Shown here in pieces: positions 1 to 7,750 of a stretch of DNA of 64,000 nucleotides; the stretch's first letter is position 1, and every line of letters starts with the position of its first letter. Source of the DNA: Sulfurimonas sp. UBA2011 (GTDB taxonomy: Bacteria > Campylobacterota > Campylobacteria > Campylobacterales > Sulfurimonadaceae); NCBI GenBank assembly GCA_002335055.1, contig DDCH01000011.1, positions 95,516 to 159,515 of the forward strand, read 5' to 3'. The position numbers and the translations under genes were made by a program. Under the pieces are notes generated by a model, which saw only the letters and a program-made list of their open reading frames with translations, was not told the origin of the DNA and ran no database searches.

Positions 1-349
1 CTTCACATGAAGTCTTTGCACATGCCACAAGCAGATCAGTTTGGCGACACAAAAATGCAGGAATTTGTAGCATATCTACAACCTCTGCTACTTGATTTAC
101 CTGAGCAGACTCATGAACATCCGTTACTATTTTGTAACCAAAGTCATCTTTCACTTTTTGTAATATTCTTAAACCTTCATCTATCCCAAGTCCACGAAAA
201 GACTCTAACGAAGTACGATTTGCTTTGTCAAAACTAGCTTTAAAGTAAAAGTCTATAGTTTCATCTTTATGGTATTTCTCTAATTCTTTTGCAATTTTGA
301 AGATATTTTCTTCACTCTCAATTACACAAGGCCCTGATAAAAGTTTCAT
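1..349 (-). CDS. kdsA: 3-deoxy-8-phosphooctulonate synthase (KDO8P synthase), N-terminal part
   Basis: The reverse strand from position 349 reads MKLLSGPCVIESEENIFKIA, the family's N-terminal signature, and runs without a stop to the window edge (about 116 residues). Further on, KASFDKANRTSLESFRGLG and the IVTDVHES segment are typical of KdsA. The enzyme condenses arabinose-5-phosphate with phosphoenolpyruvate to make KDO-8-phosphate for lipopolysaccharide core synthesis in the cytoplasm. The C-terminal part lies outside the window. The gene follows the exporter gene by 41 bases on the same strand, so the two are probably co-transcribed. An AAGAAG stretch precedes the ATG. Confidence 0.93.
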   Translation of the reverse strand, partial: MKLLSGPCVIESEENIFKIAKELEKYHKDETIDFYFKASFDKANRTSLESFRGLGIDEGLRILQKVKDDFGYKIVTDVHESAQVNQVAEVVDMLQIPAFLCRQTDLLVACAKTSCE

Positions 350-390
350 ATTTTCTTCTTAAGTTAGAATTTTATTGAAGATATTATATC

Positions 391-1296
391 TTATTTTGCT
401 TTTGCTACCATTATGCCAGCTAAGATGATTAGGACTATGCCAAATGTTGTACTTAAAGATGGAAGCATGTCTCCAAGTAAAACACCAACAATGATGGAAA
501 AAAATATATTTGAGTAACTTACAGCTCCAACTACTCCTGCCTTGGCTTCACCATAGGCTTTTGTCATTAGAAGTTGCGAAATTGTTGCTAAAACTCCCAT
601 AAGCAAGAGGTACAACCAGATAATTCCCTCGGGCATAACAAATTCGCTAAAGATAAAGTCAAGGTCATTTGTCTCAACATATGGGGAAACCATAAAAAGA
701 ACCAAAGGTCCTAAAGTTCCTGTCATCATAAAAGAAAGTACTATAGCACGAGTATCATAGTAAGACTTTAGTTCTCTAACAGAAGTGTAGGCAAGTGCTG
801 CGCCAACACCACTAAATATACCAAGTAAATCATACTTGGAAAATCCCAAGTCACTCGGCTGTGTTATAAAAAGGATACCAATAAACCCAACAAATATAGC
901 TAGCCACCCTTTAAAACTTAACTTCTCATGTAAAAAAAGATAAGCAAATACTGCTGTAAAAATCGGTGAAGTTTTTGAGTAGGTCATTGCATCACCTAGT
1001 GAAATATGTGCAATATTATAAAAAAATGCTAAAAGTGCTATAAAACCAATAAAACCTCGGAAAAAGAGGAGATATGGCTTCCCTCCTATATGTTTCATAG
1101 GTTCTTTTAGTATGGCTGTTCCTACGATGATAACACCCGCAAGATTTCTAAAAAAAACAACTTCTAAAGACGGTATAGTTGGACTTGCTAGTTTTGCGAA
1201 GGCACCCATAATGGCGAAGGTAAAAGAGGCTATAAGCATGTACTTAACACCCGTATTTAAATTTTTAATATAATTCATTAATGCAATTATACCCAT
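391..1296 (-). CDS. EamA/DMT-family transporter
   Basis: 301 residues with about ten hydrophobic segments and the two-fold repeat of the drug/metabolite transporter superfamily. The first EamA half starts near GVKYMLIASFTFAIMGAFAK and the second near KYDLLGIFSGVGAALAYTSV. It probably exports a small metabolite through the inner membrane; the substrate cannot be told from sequence. The first ATG has a GAGAAG ribosome site about eight bases upstream, which favours it over the second methionine (residue 7). It reads toward kdsA and diverges from the DnaJ-like gene. Confidence 0.85.
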   Translation of the reverse strand: MGIIALMNYIKNLNTGVKYMLIASFTFAIMGAFAKLASPTIPSLEVVFFRNLAGVIIVGTAILKEPMKHIGGKPYLLFFRGFIGFIALLAFFYNIAHISLGDAMTYSKTSPIFTAVFAYLFLHEKLSFKGWLAIFVGFIGILFITQPSDLGFSKYDLLGIFSGVGAALAYTSVRELKSYYDTRAIVLSFMMTGTLGPLVLFMVSPYVETNDLDFIFSEFVMPEGIIWLYLLLMGVLATISQLLMTKAYGEAKAGVVGAVSYSNIFFSIIVGVLLGDMLPSLSTTFGIVLIILAGIMVAKAK

Positions 1297-1343
1297 CTAT
1301 TAACTTCTCTTCTTTATAATGAACATAATTAAAAGGATGTTTT

Positions 1344-2096
1344 ATGTTAAACCTCATTATATTTGCTGTTATCGGTTATATTTTTTACACTGTATTTAAA
1401 AGCTATGGTAAGTATGAAAACTACTCACAAAAAGCGTTTAAGAACTTTTCTGTTTCTCATGACTCTCTTGCAAGTAGCGAACTAGGTCTTTTTGTTGCAC
1501 TCGTTGCAAAAGTGGCTAAAGCTGATGGAAAATTCGATGCACTTGAAGCACAACTTGTAGGGATTATGTTTGATGATATCTGTGCAGTTTTTCCTGAACC
1601 TCAAAAGACAAAACAGATACTCAAAGATATATTTAATGAAGAAAAAGAAAGAAGTGACAATATAGAAGATGTTGCACACTCCTTAGCTAATTCCATTAGA
1701 CGAAACAAAGCACAACAACAGCAGTTTATGAGTTTTTTGATTCAACTTGCATTTATTGATGGTGAATGTAGTTCAAGTGAAGAAGAAATTTTATCTACAA
1801 TAGCTGAGGCACTTGAGTTTGACCCTGATGCTTACCATAAAATCTTTGATCAGTTTGAGCAAATGATGAAAAATGTTACTCCAAAAGCAAATATTGAAGA
1901 TGCTTATAAAACCTTAGGTGTTAGTAAAAATGATGACATAAAAACTGTCAAAAAAGCATATAGAAAACTCGTCAGACAATACCATCCTGACATCATCGCT
2001 TCCCAAGGAAAAGATGAAGCCTATATGAAAGAGGCAACTGCTAAAACACAAGAGATAAACCAAGCCTATGAAATGATTGAAGAGTCTAAAAAATAG
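1344..2096 (+). CDS. DjlA-like membrane-anchored J-domain protein with TerB-like domain
   Basis: 250 residues. An N-terminal hydrophobic anchor (residues 1-22) is followed by a TerB/tellurite-resistance-like helical domain (about 40-175; it contains LVAKVAKADGKFDALEAQ and a second copy around LAFIDGECSSSEEE). A C-terminal J domain spans residues 184-250 with the HPD motif at 214-216, which is needed to stimulate DnaK ATPase. This order (membrane segment, TerB, J) matches DjlA co-chaperones. AAGGAT sits about seven bases before the ATG. The stop lies eight bases from the convergent phosphoribosyltransferase gene. Confidence 0.85.
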   Translation: MLNLIIFAVIGYIFYTVFKSYGKYENYSQKAFKNFSVSHDSLASSELGLFVALVAKVAKADGKFDALEAQLVGIMFDDICAVFPEPQKTKQILKDIFNEEKERSDNIEDVAHSLANSIRRNKAQQQQFMSFLIQLAFIDGECSSSEEEILSTIAEALEFDPDAYHKIFDQFEQMMKNVTPKANIEDAYKTLGVSKNDDIKTVKKAYRKLVRQYHPDIIASQGKDEAYMKEATAKTQEINQAYEMIEESKK

Positions 2097-2104
2097 ACTC
2101 TTCA

Positions 2105-2554
2105 CTATTTAGCTTCGAAATCCTTCTCCCAAAAAAACTCTATCCAATTATTTGCCTCATTTATCCAAAAGTCCGGTTCGTATAAAGAAGTTTTTTTATA
2201 AAAGAGTGTCGCTGATTTAAAGTCTATGTCTTTAAAGGTACTTTGCAGATTACTCATTACAGCCTCTAATGTCTCTCCTGTATCTGATATATCATCTACT
2301 ACTAAAACTCTCTTCTTATCTCCAAAATTGCACTTTACGACTAATGAAAGTTCTTCTCGTTTCTTCTCTCCATCATACAATTGAGTTTTTACACTTTGAA
2401 CATCTCTAAGATTTAAACCTTCTGCCATGCAGTGAGCAAGTGTTAACCCACCTCTTGCAATTGCGACTATGGCTTCTGGTTTAAATGAGGTGCAGTTTTG
2501 TATAAGATTTTTAGTGTCTTGGATAAATGCTTCATACGAATAGTATTGCTTCAA
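2105..2554 (-). CDS. phosphoribosyltransferase (type I PRTase, Gpt/Hpt-like)
   Basis: 149 residues. The PRPP-binding loop VLVVDDISDTGETL lies at residues 83-96 and the upstream AIVAIARGGL segment matches the pyrophosphate-loop region of type I phosphoribosyltransferases. Length and layout resemble xanthine-guanine or hypoxanthine salvage enzymes, which transfer phosphoribose from PRPP to a purine. The base specificity cannot be assigned. The start is TTG at 2554, with GGGGA about seven bases upstream. Confidence 0.8.
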   Translation of the reverse strand: MKQYYSYEAFIQDTKNLIQNCTSFKPEAIVAIARGGLTLAHCMAEGLNLRDVQSVKTQLYDGEKKREELSLVVKCNFGDKKRVLVVDDISDTGETLEAVMSNLQSTFKDIDFKSATLFYKKTSLYEPDFWINEANNWIEFFWEKDFEAK

Positions 2555-2598
2555 AGCGTTCCCCTTTTCTCAAAATTGATGTTACATGATACTATAAT

Positions 2599-3330
2599 CT
2601 AAAGGTCTTTGTATGCTATTTTATAAACTTTCATTCTTTTTCTCACTCGTTTTAGATAGTGTTTCGGCTCATCAAATCTTAAGTCTTTAAGTAGTTTAGT
2701 ATAAACTTGTTCTGGAGTAAGTGCGTTTATAAGCGGTGCTGCTTTGTTCATGTTGTACTTTCTTGTAAATGCATATGCAATATTTCCAGCACCGGTATTA
2801 TATGCCGCTATAGTACAGTAGAGTCTACTTTGAGGGTTTTTAATCTTTCTTAGGTATCTGTAGTAAAGTATGTGAAGGTATCCGCTTCCCATCTGAATGT
2901 TATTTGTACTATTGTAAAGATATGTCGCACTTGGCATACCATTCTTTTTGTAAATCATTTTGTATGTGTCACGCCCTGCTGAACGAGGTACTATTTGCAT
3001 AAGTCCAAATGCTGGTATATGGGACTTAGCGAAAGGGTTAAAGTCACTCTCTGTCTGCATGATTGCGAAAACTAACTCATTTGGAAGTTTAAATTTTGTA
3101 GCATTTTTCTTTACCTCTTTTTGATACACCTGAGAGAGTCTTATCTTCGAGTTTTTAGGTAACTTTACGACTACTTTATAGACATTTGCTTCTTTATCTT
3201 TTGCTTGTGTTTTTACTACTTTGTTATCTTTGAGTGTTTTACTCGCATACGAACCTACTTCTGCCTTTGTAGGTTTATTTTCAAAGATGATTGAGGTTAA
3301 AATTGGCTTAGGTTTTACAGCTGCATTCAC
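2599..3330 (-). CDS. mltC: MltC-type lytic transglycosylase, C-terminal (catalytic) part of a frameshifted gene
   Basis: A soluble-lytic-transglycosylase (SLT) domain fills the last two thirds. The catalytic Glu lies in AIMQTESDFNPFA (residue 94 of this frame), with FGLMQIVP and the AAYNTGAGN motif downstream. MltC enzymes cleave murein between MurNAc and GlcNAc to form 1,6-anhydro ends. The frame opens at a GTG with a poor ribosome site (GAGG only two bases away), but its coding sense continues upstream of the GTG to the end of the preceding reading frame, which carries the MltC N-terminal domain. It is therefore most likely the second half of one broken gene. Whether it is translated alone is unknown. 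Confidence 0.82.
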   Translation of the reverse strand: MNAAVKPKPILTSIIFENKPTKAEVGSYASKTLKDNKVVKTQAKDKEANVYKVVVKLPKNSKIRLSQVYQKEVKKNATKFKLPNELVFAIMQTESDFNPFAKSHIPAFGLMQIVPRSAGRDTYKMIYKKNGMPSATYLYNSTNNIQMGSGYLHILYYRYLRKIKNPQSRLYCTIAAYNTGAGNIAYAFTRKYNMNKAAPLINALTPEQVYTKLLKDLRFDEPKHYLKRVRKRMKVYKIAYKDL

Positions 3331-3356
3331 TACCTCAAGAGATTTAGAAATAGTAG

Positions 3357-3761
3357 CTATTTTCTTCTGAAGGGGTCTGTTTGTACAACTTGTTTTGTAT
3401 TTTTACTTACGATGTAAGAGATACGCTCTTTAAGTTTCCTCGTTGCTTCTTTGAGGTTTTTTGCTATAACTTCAACTGTATAGTTATTCTTTTCAAAGTT
3501 TACTTTAGAACGACTTTTTTTATCTTTTGTGTAACTTACCCACTCTTTCTTTGTAGAAAGTTCTGGGTTTCGCCAGTGCTTTGTTAGCTCTTTTTTGTAG
3601 TTCTTATACTCTTTTTCCATCTTCGCTTTATAGTCGTTAAACTCTGTTTGTTGTGCTTTTTTAGAAGCTTCAAACTCAGCCATCATTTTTGCTACTTCTA
3701 CATCTCTTTGTGAAGAGAGTAGAAGTGTTGTAAGTGATAGTAGTATTAGTAATTTTTTCAT
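3357..3761 (-). CDS. mltC: MltC N-terminal (DUF3393-like) part of a frameshifted lytic transglycosylase gene
   Basis: 134 residues with a signal peptide (MKKLLILLSLTTLLLSS) and a region resembling the MltC N-terminal domain: WVSYTKDKKSRSKVNFEKNN recalls the E. coli segment reading YVKYTDQYQTRSHINFDDG, and QTDPF recalls ISKEPF. The frame ends at a TAG (3357-3359) just after a run of four A. Re-reading one A would carry translation straight into the catalytic half (IATISKSLEVVNAAV). The two halves add up to a normal MltC length of about 387 residues. Either a one-base deletion broke the gene, or there is a sequencing error or rare frameshifting. Confidence 0.8.
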   Translation of the reverse strand: MKKLLILLSLTTLLLSSQRDVEVAKMMAEFEASKKAQQTEFNDYKAKMEKEYKNYKKELTKHWRNPELSTKKEWVSYTKDKKSRSKVNFEKNNYTVEVIAKNLKEATRKLKERISYIVSKNTKQVVQTDPFRRK

Positions 3762-3772
3762 GCTGCTCCTTA

Positions 3773-5641
3773 TTAATTTGTCATTTCTTTTCTAAGTCTT
3801 TCAAAGTGCTCAGGAAATCTTTTTTGTACTTTTTGAAGAAAACCTGCTGTCAACTCTTTAGACTCAACATACATTTTAAAATCTTCATAACTTACACTCA
3901 TTTTTTTTTCTACGGCTTTAGCTTTAACTTGTACTGAGGCTACTGTTTCAACTTTAGCTATTGGGGATTGTAAAACATTAATACTCACAAGCTTTGGTGC
4001 AGAGGTTTTTTGAGAAGTTTTTATCTCGTACTGAAAGTTATCCACTCCTAGAAAACCCTTTTCTGATATATACTCAAAACTACCACTCGCGTGAAGTTTC
4101 AACTCTCCATGCAGAGGTTCTCTCGTAACACTCAACTCAAAGTTATCACTATGGATTATAGTGAGAGACTCTGAAAATGCTGTTTCGCTTATTGTTGAAT
4201 ACTTTTGTGTCTTTGCATCATTAAAAACTGCTAATTCCTTTGATGTCAAGAAGTTTAGCTCGATTATATTTGCCTCACCTGGATTTGTATCTATCCTTCC
4301 ACTTATACTTTGTCCAGCAAATTTGACAACATACCTACTCTCATCCTTACACTTGTTAATACTTGCAGTGATATTTGCCTTAACAACCTTACCGTTGACA
4401 ATAATACTAGGCTCTTTATCTGTAACAAACACTACGGTTGGATAACTTTGTCCCTCTAGATCTTTAGATATAGCTATATCTTCGAATAGGTCACTATCAA
4501 AACTTGCGATAAGAGTACATTTCCCCTTTGCTGTGATCTTATATGTATGGTTTCCATTTTTAATATACTGCGGTTCGTTATTTAATATAGGCTTATTATC
4601 TAAGCTTATAGAAATATTTTCTGCACCGCTGAGATTAAATAGTACAAACTGTGGATAAGTTCTTTTTCTAATATCACTCAATCGTTTTTTTGTATCGTTA
4701 AGCTCTTTAAAGCTATTTGTCTTATAGTAATTAGGATAGAGTTTTAGCAGTATATTTGTAACATCTAGTTGCTCATAAAGACTATCAATCTCTTTATACC
4801 TTTTTTTTGCATCTTTAGACAAAAAATTTTCACTTACTCTTTGCATATCAGCATACATATTTTTACTAATGTTTAGGAGTTCTTCTTTTTTTAGCATTAC
4901 ACACTCATTTCCATCTTTCTTAAAAGAGATAAGTTGTTCATCAAAAATACTCAGTACATCACTTGTATTGTCCGAAGAAATGAGAGAGCTTATTGATGAA
5001 AAAAAGCCTTTTGACTCTTCTTTTTTTGTAGTAGAAAAAAGCTTTTTGTTGAGTGCTTTTCTAGCATCTTCTTGAGTACTTTTACAGCTTTTAAAGAAAA
5101 GTGCCTCGGAGTATACTATAGACTCTGTATAAAGGTCAGTAAAAGCTTTCTCTTTTGTGTTGAGAATCTTTTGTTCTTTATCTGTATCTTCTAAAAATGC
5201 AGGCAGTAAAAAAGAGAGTTGCTTGATATCTTCATTCCAGATTGAAAGTTTCTGAATTTTAGAGTCTATGTCTGTTGGAAGATTTTTAACACTATACAGA
5301 AGTGCTCGCTTGAGAAGTTTTTTTGTGTATTTTGTCTGATCATCTTTATGAACAACTGCACAGACCTCGTTCTCTTTCTTTACATATTCTATATTTACTA
5401 GAGAGAGGTTTGTCGTTGCTTTAGAGTAAGAGGAGATTTTAGACTCAACACTATCATTATTTTTCACAACTATAACTTGTTCATCGGAAGTACTTATTCG
5501 AGACAGTATATTTCCACTTAATCTATAAAGTGCCTCTTTTTTTGTAGGAGCACACCCCTCATAAGTTTTTGAAAATATTGATTCTGCATGCACAGATGCA
5601 GCTGTAAGTAGTATTATAAATACCAAGAGTGTTCGTTTCAA
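3773..5641 (-). CDS. large secreted protein of unknown function with cadherin-like C-terminal region
   Basis: 622 residues with a clear signal peptide (cleavage expected after SVHA, residue 19), so it is periplasmic or outer-membrane associated. The first half is alpha-helical and lysine-rich. The middle (about 320-430) has beta-rich PEGA-like character (ISISLDNKPI, PSIIVNGKVV). Residues of about 500-560 resemble bacterial cadherin/VCBS-like repeats (GELKLHASGSFEYISEKGF, VDNFQYEI). The TTG start at 5641 has AAGGA upstream and overlaps the stop of the broken LPP20-like gene by TTGA, so the two were translationally coupled. It sits between LPP20-type lipoproteins and MltC, suggesting a role in cell-wall remodelling; that is inference. 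Confidence 0.75.
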   Translation of the reverse strand: MKRTLLVFIILLTAASVHAESIFSKTYEGCAPTKKEALYRLSGNILSRISTSDEQVIVVKNNDSVESKISSYSKATTNLSLVNIEYVKKENEVCAVVHKDDQTKYTKKLLKRALLYSVKNLPTDIDSKIQKLSIWNEDIKQLSFLLPAFLEDTDKEQKILNTKEKAFTDLYTESIVYSEALFFKSCKSTQEDARKALNKKLFSTTKKEESKGFFSSISSLISSDNTSDVLSIFDEQLISFKKDGNECVMLKKEELLNISKNMYADMQRVSENFLSKDAKKRYKEIDSLYEQLDVTNILLKLYPNYYKTNSFKELNDTKKRLSDIRKRTYPQFVLFNLSGAENISISLDNKPILNNEPQYIKNGNHTYKITAKGKCTLIASFDSDLFEDIAISKDLEGQSYPTVVFVTDKEPSIIVNGKVVKANITASINKCKDESRYVVKFAGQSISGRIDTNPGEANIIELNFLTSKELAVFNDAKTQKYSTISETAFSESLTIIHSDNFELSVTREPLHGELKLHASGSFEYISEKGFLGVDNFQYEIKTSQKTSAPKLVSINVLQSPIAKVETVASVQVKAKAVEKKMSVSYEDFKMYVESKELTAGFLQKVQKRFPEHFERLRKEMTN

Positions 5642-6043
5642 AAATTTCCTTTATTATTTACAATCCACACATAAAGTTCTTTAGAAGATCCATCCATCTA
5701 AACTTCTTTTATATCTGCTGATAATATCGCCTTTGATGACTATGTGCTATTGTCCGTTGTTTTGAGATTTACTTTGGAGTTTGTTACGACTTCTGTTTTT
5801 ACATATGAAGTGAAACTATTGTACTTGTCTGTAAAGAGAGTTCATTCAATACTCGTTTTATAGCCAGTTTTTGTTGTGAAGATATTGACTGATCATAAGT
5901 TCTACCAGCGACACCTATTTTACCACTCTGACTTGGGTTCATAACCCAAGAAGGGATAGTGTTAGGATCTTTCGCTGGAGCTTGTGTAGAACATGCCACC
6001 AGCGATAGAAGCAAAAAACTACAAGTAAACGCAGTTTTTTTTT
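5638..6043 (-). pseudogene. LPP20-type lipoprotein pseudogene
   Basis: The reverse strand reads a lipoprotein leader (SFLLLSLVACSTQ, lipobox at VAC) and PSWVMNPSQSGKIGVAGRTY, as in LPP20/LpoB-like lipoproteins. The frame then shifts near 5812 (after TSTIV), resumes as SFTSYVKTEVVTNSKVNLKT, meets two in-frame TAG codons, and ends in GSSKELYVWIVNNKGNF, the expected LPP20 C-terminal pattern. No ATG precedes the leader; nine A stand where codons 1-3 should be. Only a TTG inside the leader could start it. Missing start, one frameshift and two nonsense codons make this a pseudogene. Confidence 0.75.
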
Positions 6044-6047
6044 AACT

Positions 6048-6627
6048 CTAGTTAGCTAAAGCTGCGTCAAGTGAATCAAATGCTTTTGATGCTTGAAATT
6101 TTTGCCATAATGCATTATCATTTTTAAGACTAATTTTTGCAGTTGCTTTTACAGTTTTGTTGATGTAATCTTCTGGAACTGTTACTAAAAGGCAAAGTGC
6201 TCCTGAAGGTGCTTGCCATGAATCAACTGCTTTTGAACCAGCTAAATTAACTTTTGCTAACTGATCATCAACTGCTAAAGTCATTTGATCTACCGTTTCG
6301 CTGTCGCCTGCACCAGTTGTTTCTGTGAAACCTTTCATTCTTGTTTTTACTTGAACTTTGATCTGTGTTGCTAAATCTGCACGACCGTTCATTGTCGCTA
6401 CTCTACGCATATGAGACATACCTGCAGAACTTTTTTGGGAGATACCAACACCTGAATAAGCACCTTCAACCATTGGAATACAAGTCCACTTAGGAGCAAG
6501 AATATTTTCTTGCTTACAACCAAAAGTTGTTACTGCTATTTCTTCAGGTTTTGGTGTTTCACCACCACAGCCTACTAGTGCAACTGCTAATAAAGAGGCT
6601 GCTGTTAATATAATATTTTTTTTTCAT
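6048..6627 (-). pseudogene. LPP20-family lipoprotein gene, off by one base in an A9 tract at codons 2-4
   Basis: From the ATG at 6627 (AAGGA seven bases upstream) nine A follow, and the frame soon stops. With eight A it would read MKKNIILTAASLLAVALVGC, a perfect lipoprotein signal with lipobox LVGC, and continue without a stop for about 193 residues to ANALFDAALAN-like sequence at 6048 (actual end FDSLDAALAN). The body (MRRVATMNGRADLATQIKVQ, APSGALCLLVTVPE) fits LPP20-family lipoproteins. Everything but the A tract is intact, so this could be a reversible slipped-strand switch rather than decay. The downstream 141-residue frame alone lacks a signal. Confidence 0.75.
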
Positions 6628-6693
6628 TTTTTTCCTTATATATTTATAAATATACATATTATAGCTTTATTTGTTTTAATCTATTTTATCGAC

Positions 6694-6774
6694 ATTATTG
6701 GTCGTACAAATGTTGGAAAATCTTCACTTCTAAATGCCCTTTTAGGTGAAGAATGCTGTGTTGTAAGTAGTGTT
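6694..6774 (+). repeat. 81-bp stray copy of the der second-GTPase P-loop region
   Basis: This stretch matches positions 8465-8545 inside der at 80 of 81 bases (the one difference is T at 6754 against C at 8525), in the same orientation and 1771 bp upstream. It encodes the IIGRTNVGKSSLLNALLGEE segment but has no start, and similarity stops abruptly on both sides. It is a displaced fragment, not a gene. The near identity implies that the copy is recent or is kept alike by gene conversion. Confidence 0.9.
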
Positions 6775-6811
6775 ATCCAAGTGTATATTTGTGACACCTC
6801 TAAAAACTATT

Positions 6812-7377
6812 TTACCAAATTAAGTTTGCATTTATAAATGCTCCATGCCAAATATCATACCTGTTCATCTCTAGTGTCAATCCTGTTGCTATATTATCAT
6901 CATCATCATCTTCATTTTGTCCGGAAATTGTACTTGCCCCCTTGGCTCTATATCCAAGTGTAAAAGAGTATCCCAAGCCTCGTAAGCCTTTAAATCTTTC
7001 CTGAAAAATATACCCAAGTTCTGCTTCTGCACTAAATGTAAAACTATCTGTATAGTTTATTTTTTTAGCAGCTCTAGTTTCTACATCTTTTTCCATATCC
7101 GAAGAGAGTGTGTAGTCTGCCCAACCAATACCACCTAAACCTTAAAAATAAAAACATGATAAGTCTGCCTCGTATCTTTTTGCATAAGAAATTTCATCAT
7201 AACCAACAACTAAAGAGTAAGTTTTTATTTTAAAGTTAGGATCCATTCCATAAAATAGAACCGACTTATTTTCACCTGAAAAGCCAACTGCAGATGGTAT
7301 TGTATAGTCAACATGCTCTAAGCCAATAAACATACCACGTTCCATCATCAAATAAGCACCATAAGTCATCAGTTTAG
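6812..7377 (-). pseudogene. outer-membrane beta-barrel protein remnant
   Basis: One frame runs from about 7377 to the stop at 6812, broken by an in-frame TAA at 7142-7144 (FYF, stop, GLGGIGWADYTL). It shows alternating beta-strand character (GLRGLGYSFTLGYRAKG) and ends in a C-terminal aromatic (NANLIW), typical of barrel proteins. There is no signal peptide: the frame begins mid-protein at the junction with the transglycosylase remnant. The precise family cannot be named. Loss of the N-terminus plus a nonsense codon makes it non-functional. Confidence 0.65.
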
Positions 7378-7662
7378 ATTCAAATGGGTAGTGTCTACCT
7401 TTACATACTCTACTATAGATATCTTAAAAAGATTAAAATTCTCAGACTAGACTCTATTATACTGTTACTGCCTATAACACATGTGCAGGTAATATAGTAT
7501 GTGTATTCATGAAAACTCATAATATAACAGAATCAACACTTTAACACCCGAATAAGTTATACCTATTTACTCAATAATTTGAAATATGATGAGCCAAAAA
7601 ATTATTTAAAAAGAGAGACTCAAAGAATGCCTGTTTATAAACTTGCATATAAAAATCTTTAA
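7378..7662 (+). pseudogene. remnant of a second MltC-like lytic transglycosylase (C-terminal end)
   Basis: Spread over shifting frames, the plus strand spells IQMGSVYLYILYYRYLKKIK, then NSQTRLYYTVTAYNTCAGNI, then INTLTPE, then YDEPKNYLKRETQRMPVYK and a terminal LAYKNL stop. The intact catalytic half on the other strand has IQMGSGYLHILYYRYLRKIK, NPQSRLYCTIAAYNTGAGNI, INALTPE, and FDEPKHYLKRVRKRMKVYK in the same order. There are at least three frame changes and a stop. The catalytic Glu region is absent. It is a decayed paralogue, in inverted orientation relative to the MltC gene at 2.6-3.8 kb. Confidence 0.85.
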
Positions 7663-7750
7663 AAGTCACTCGATTTAGCTATAATTACTAAAATATAAAA
7701 TATCCTTTTAGGGTATAAACAACTCTTCATAAGTTTTACAAGGCACATTC

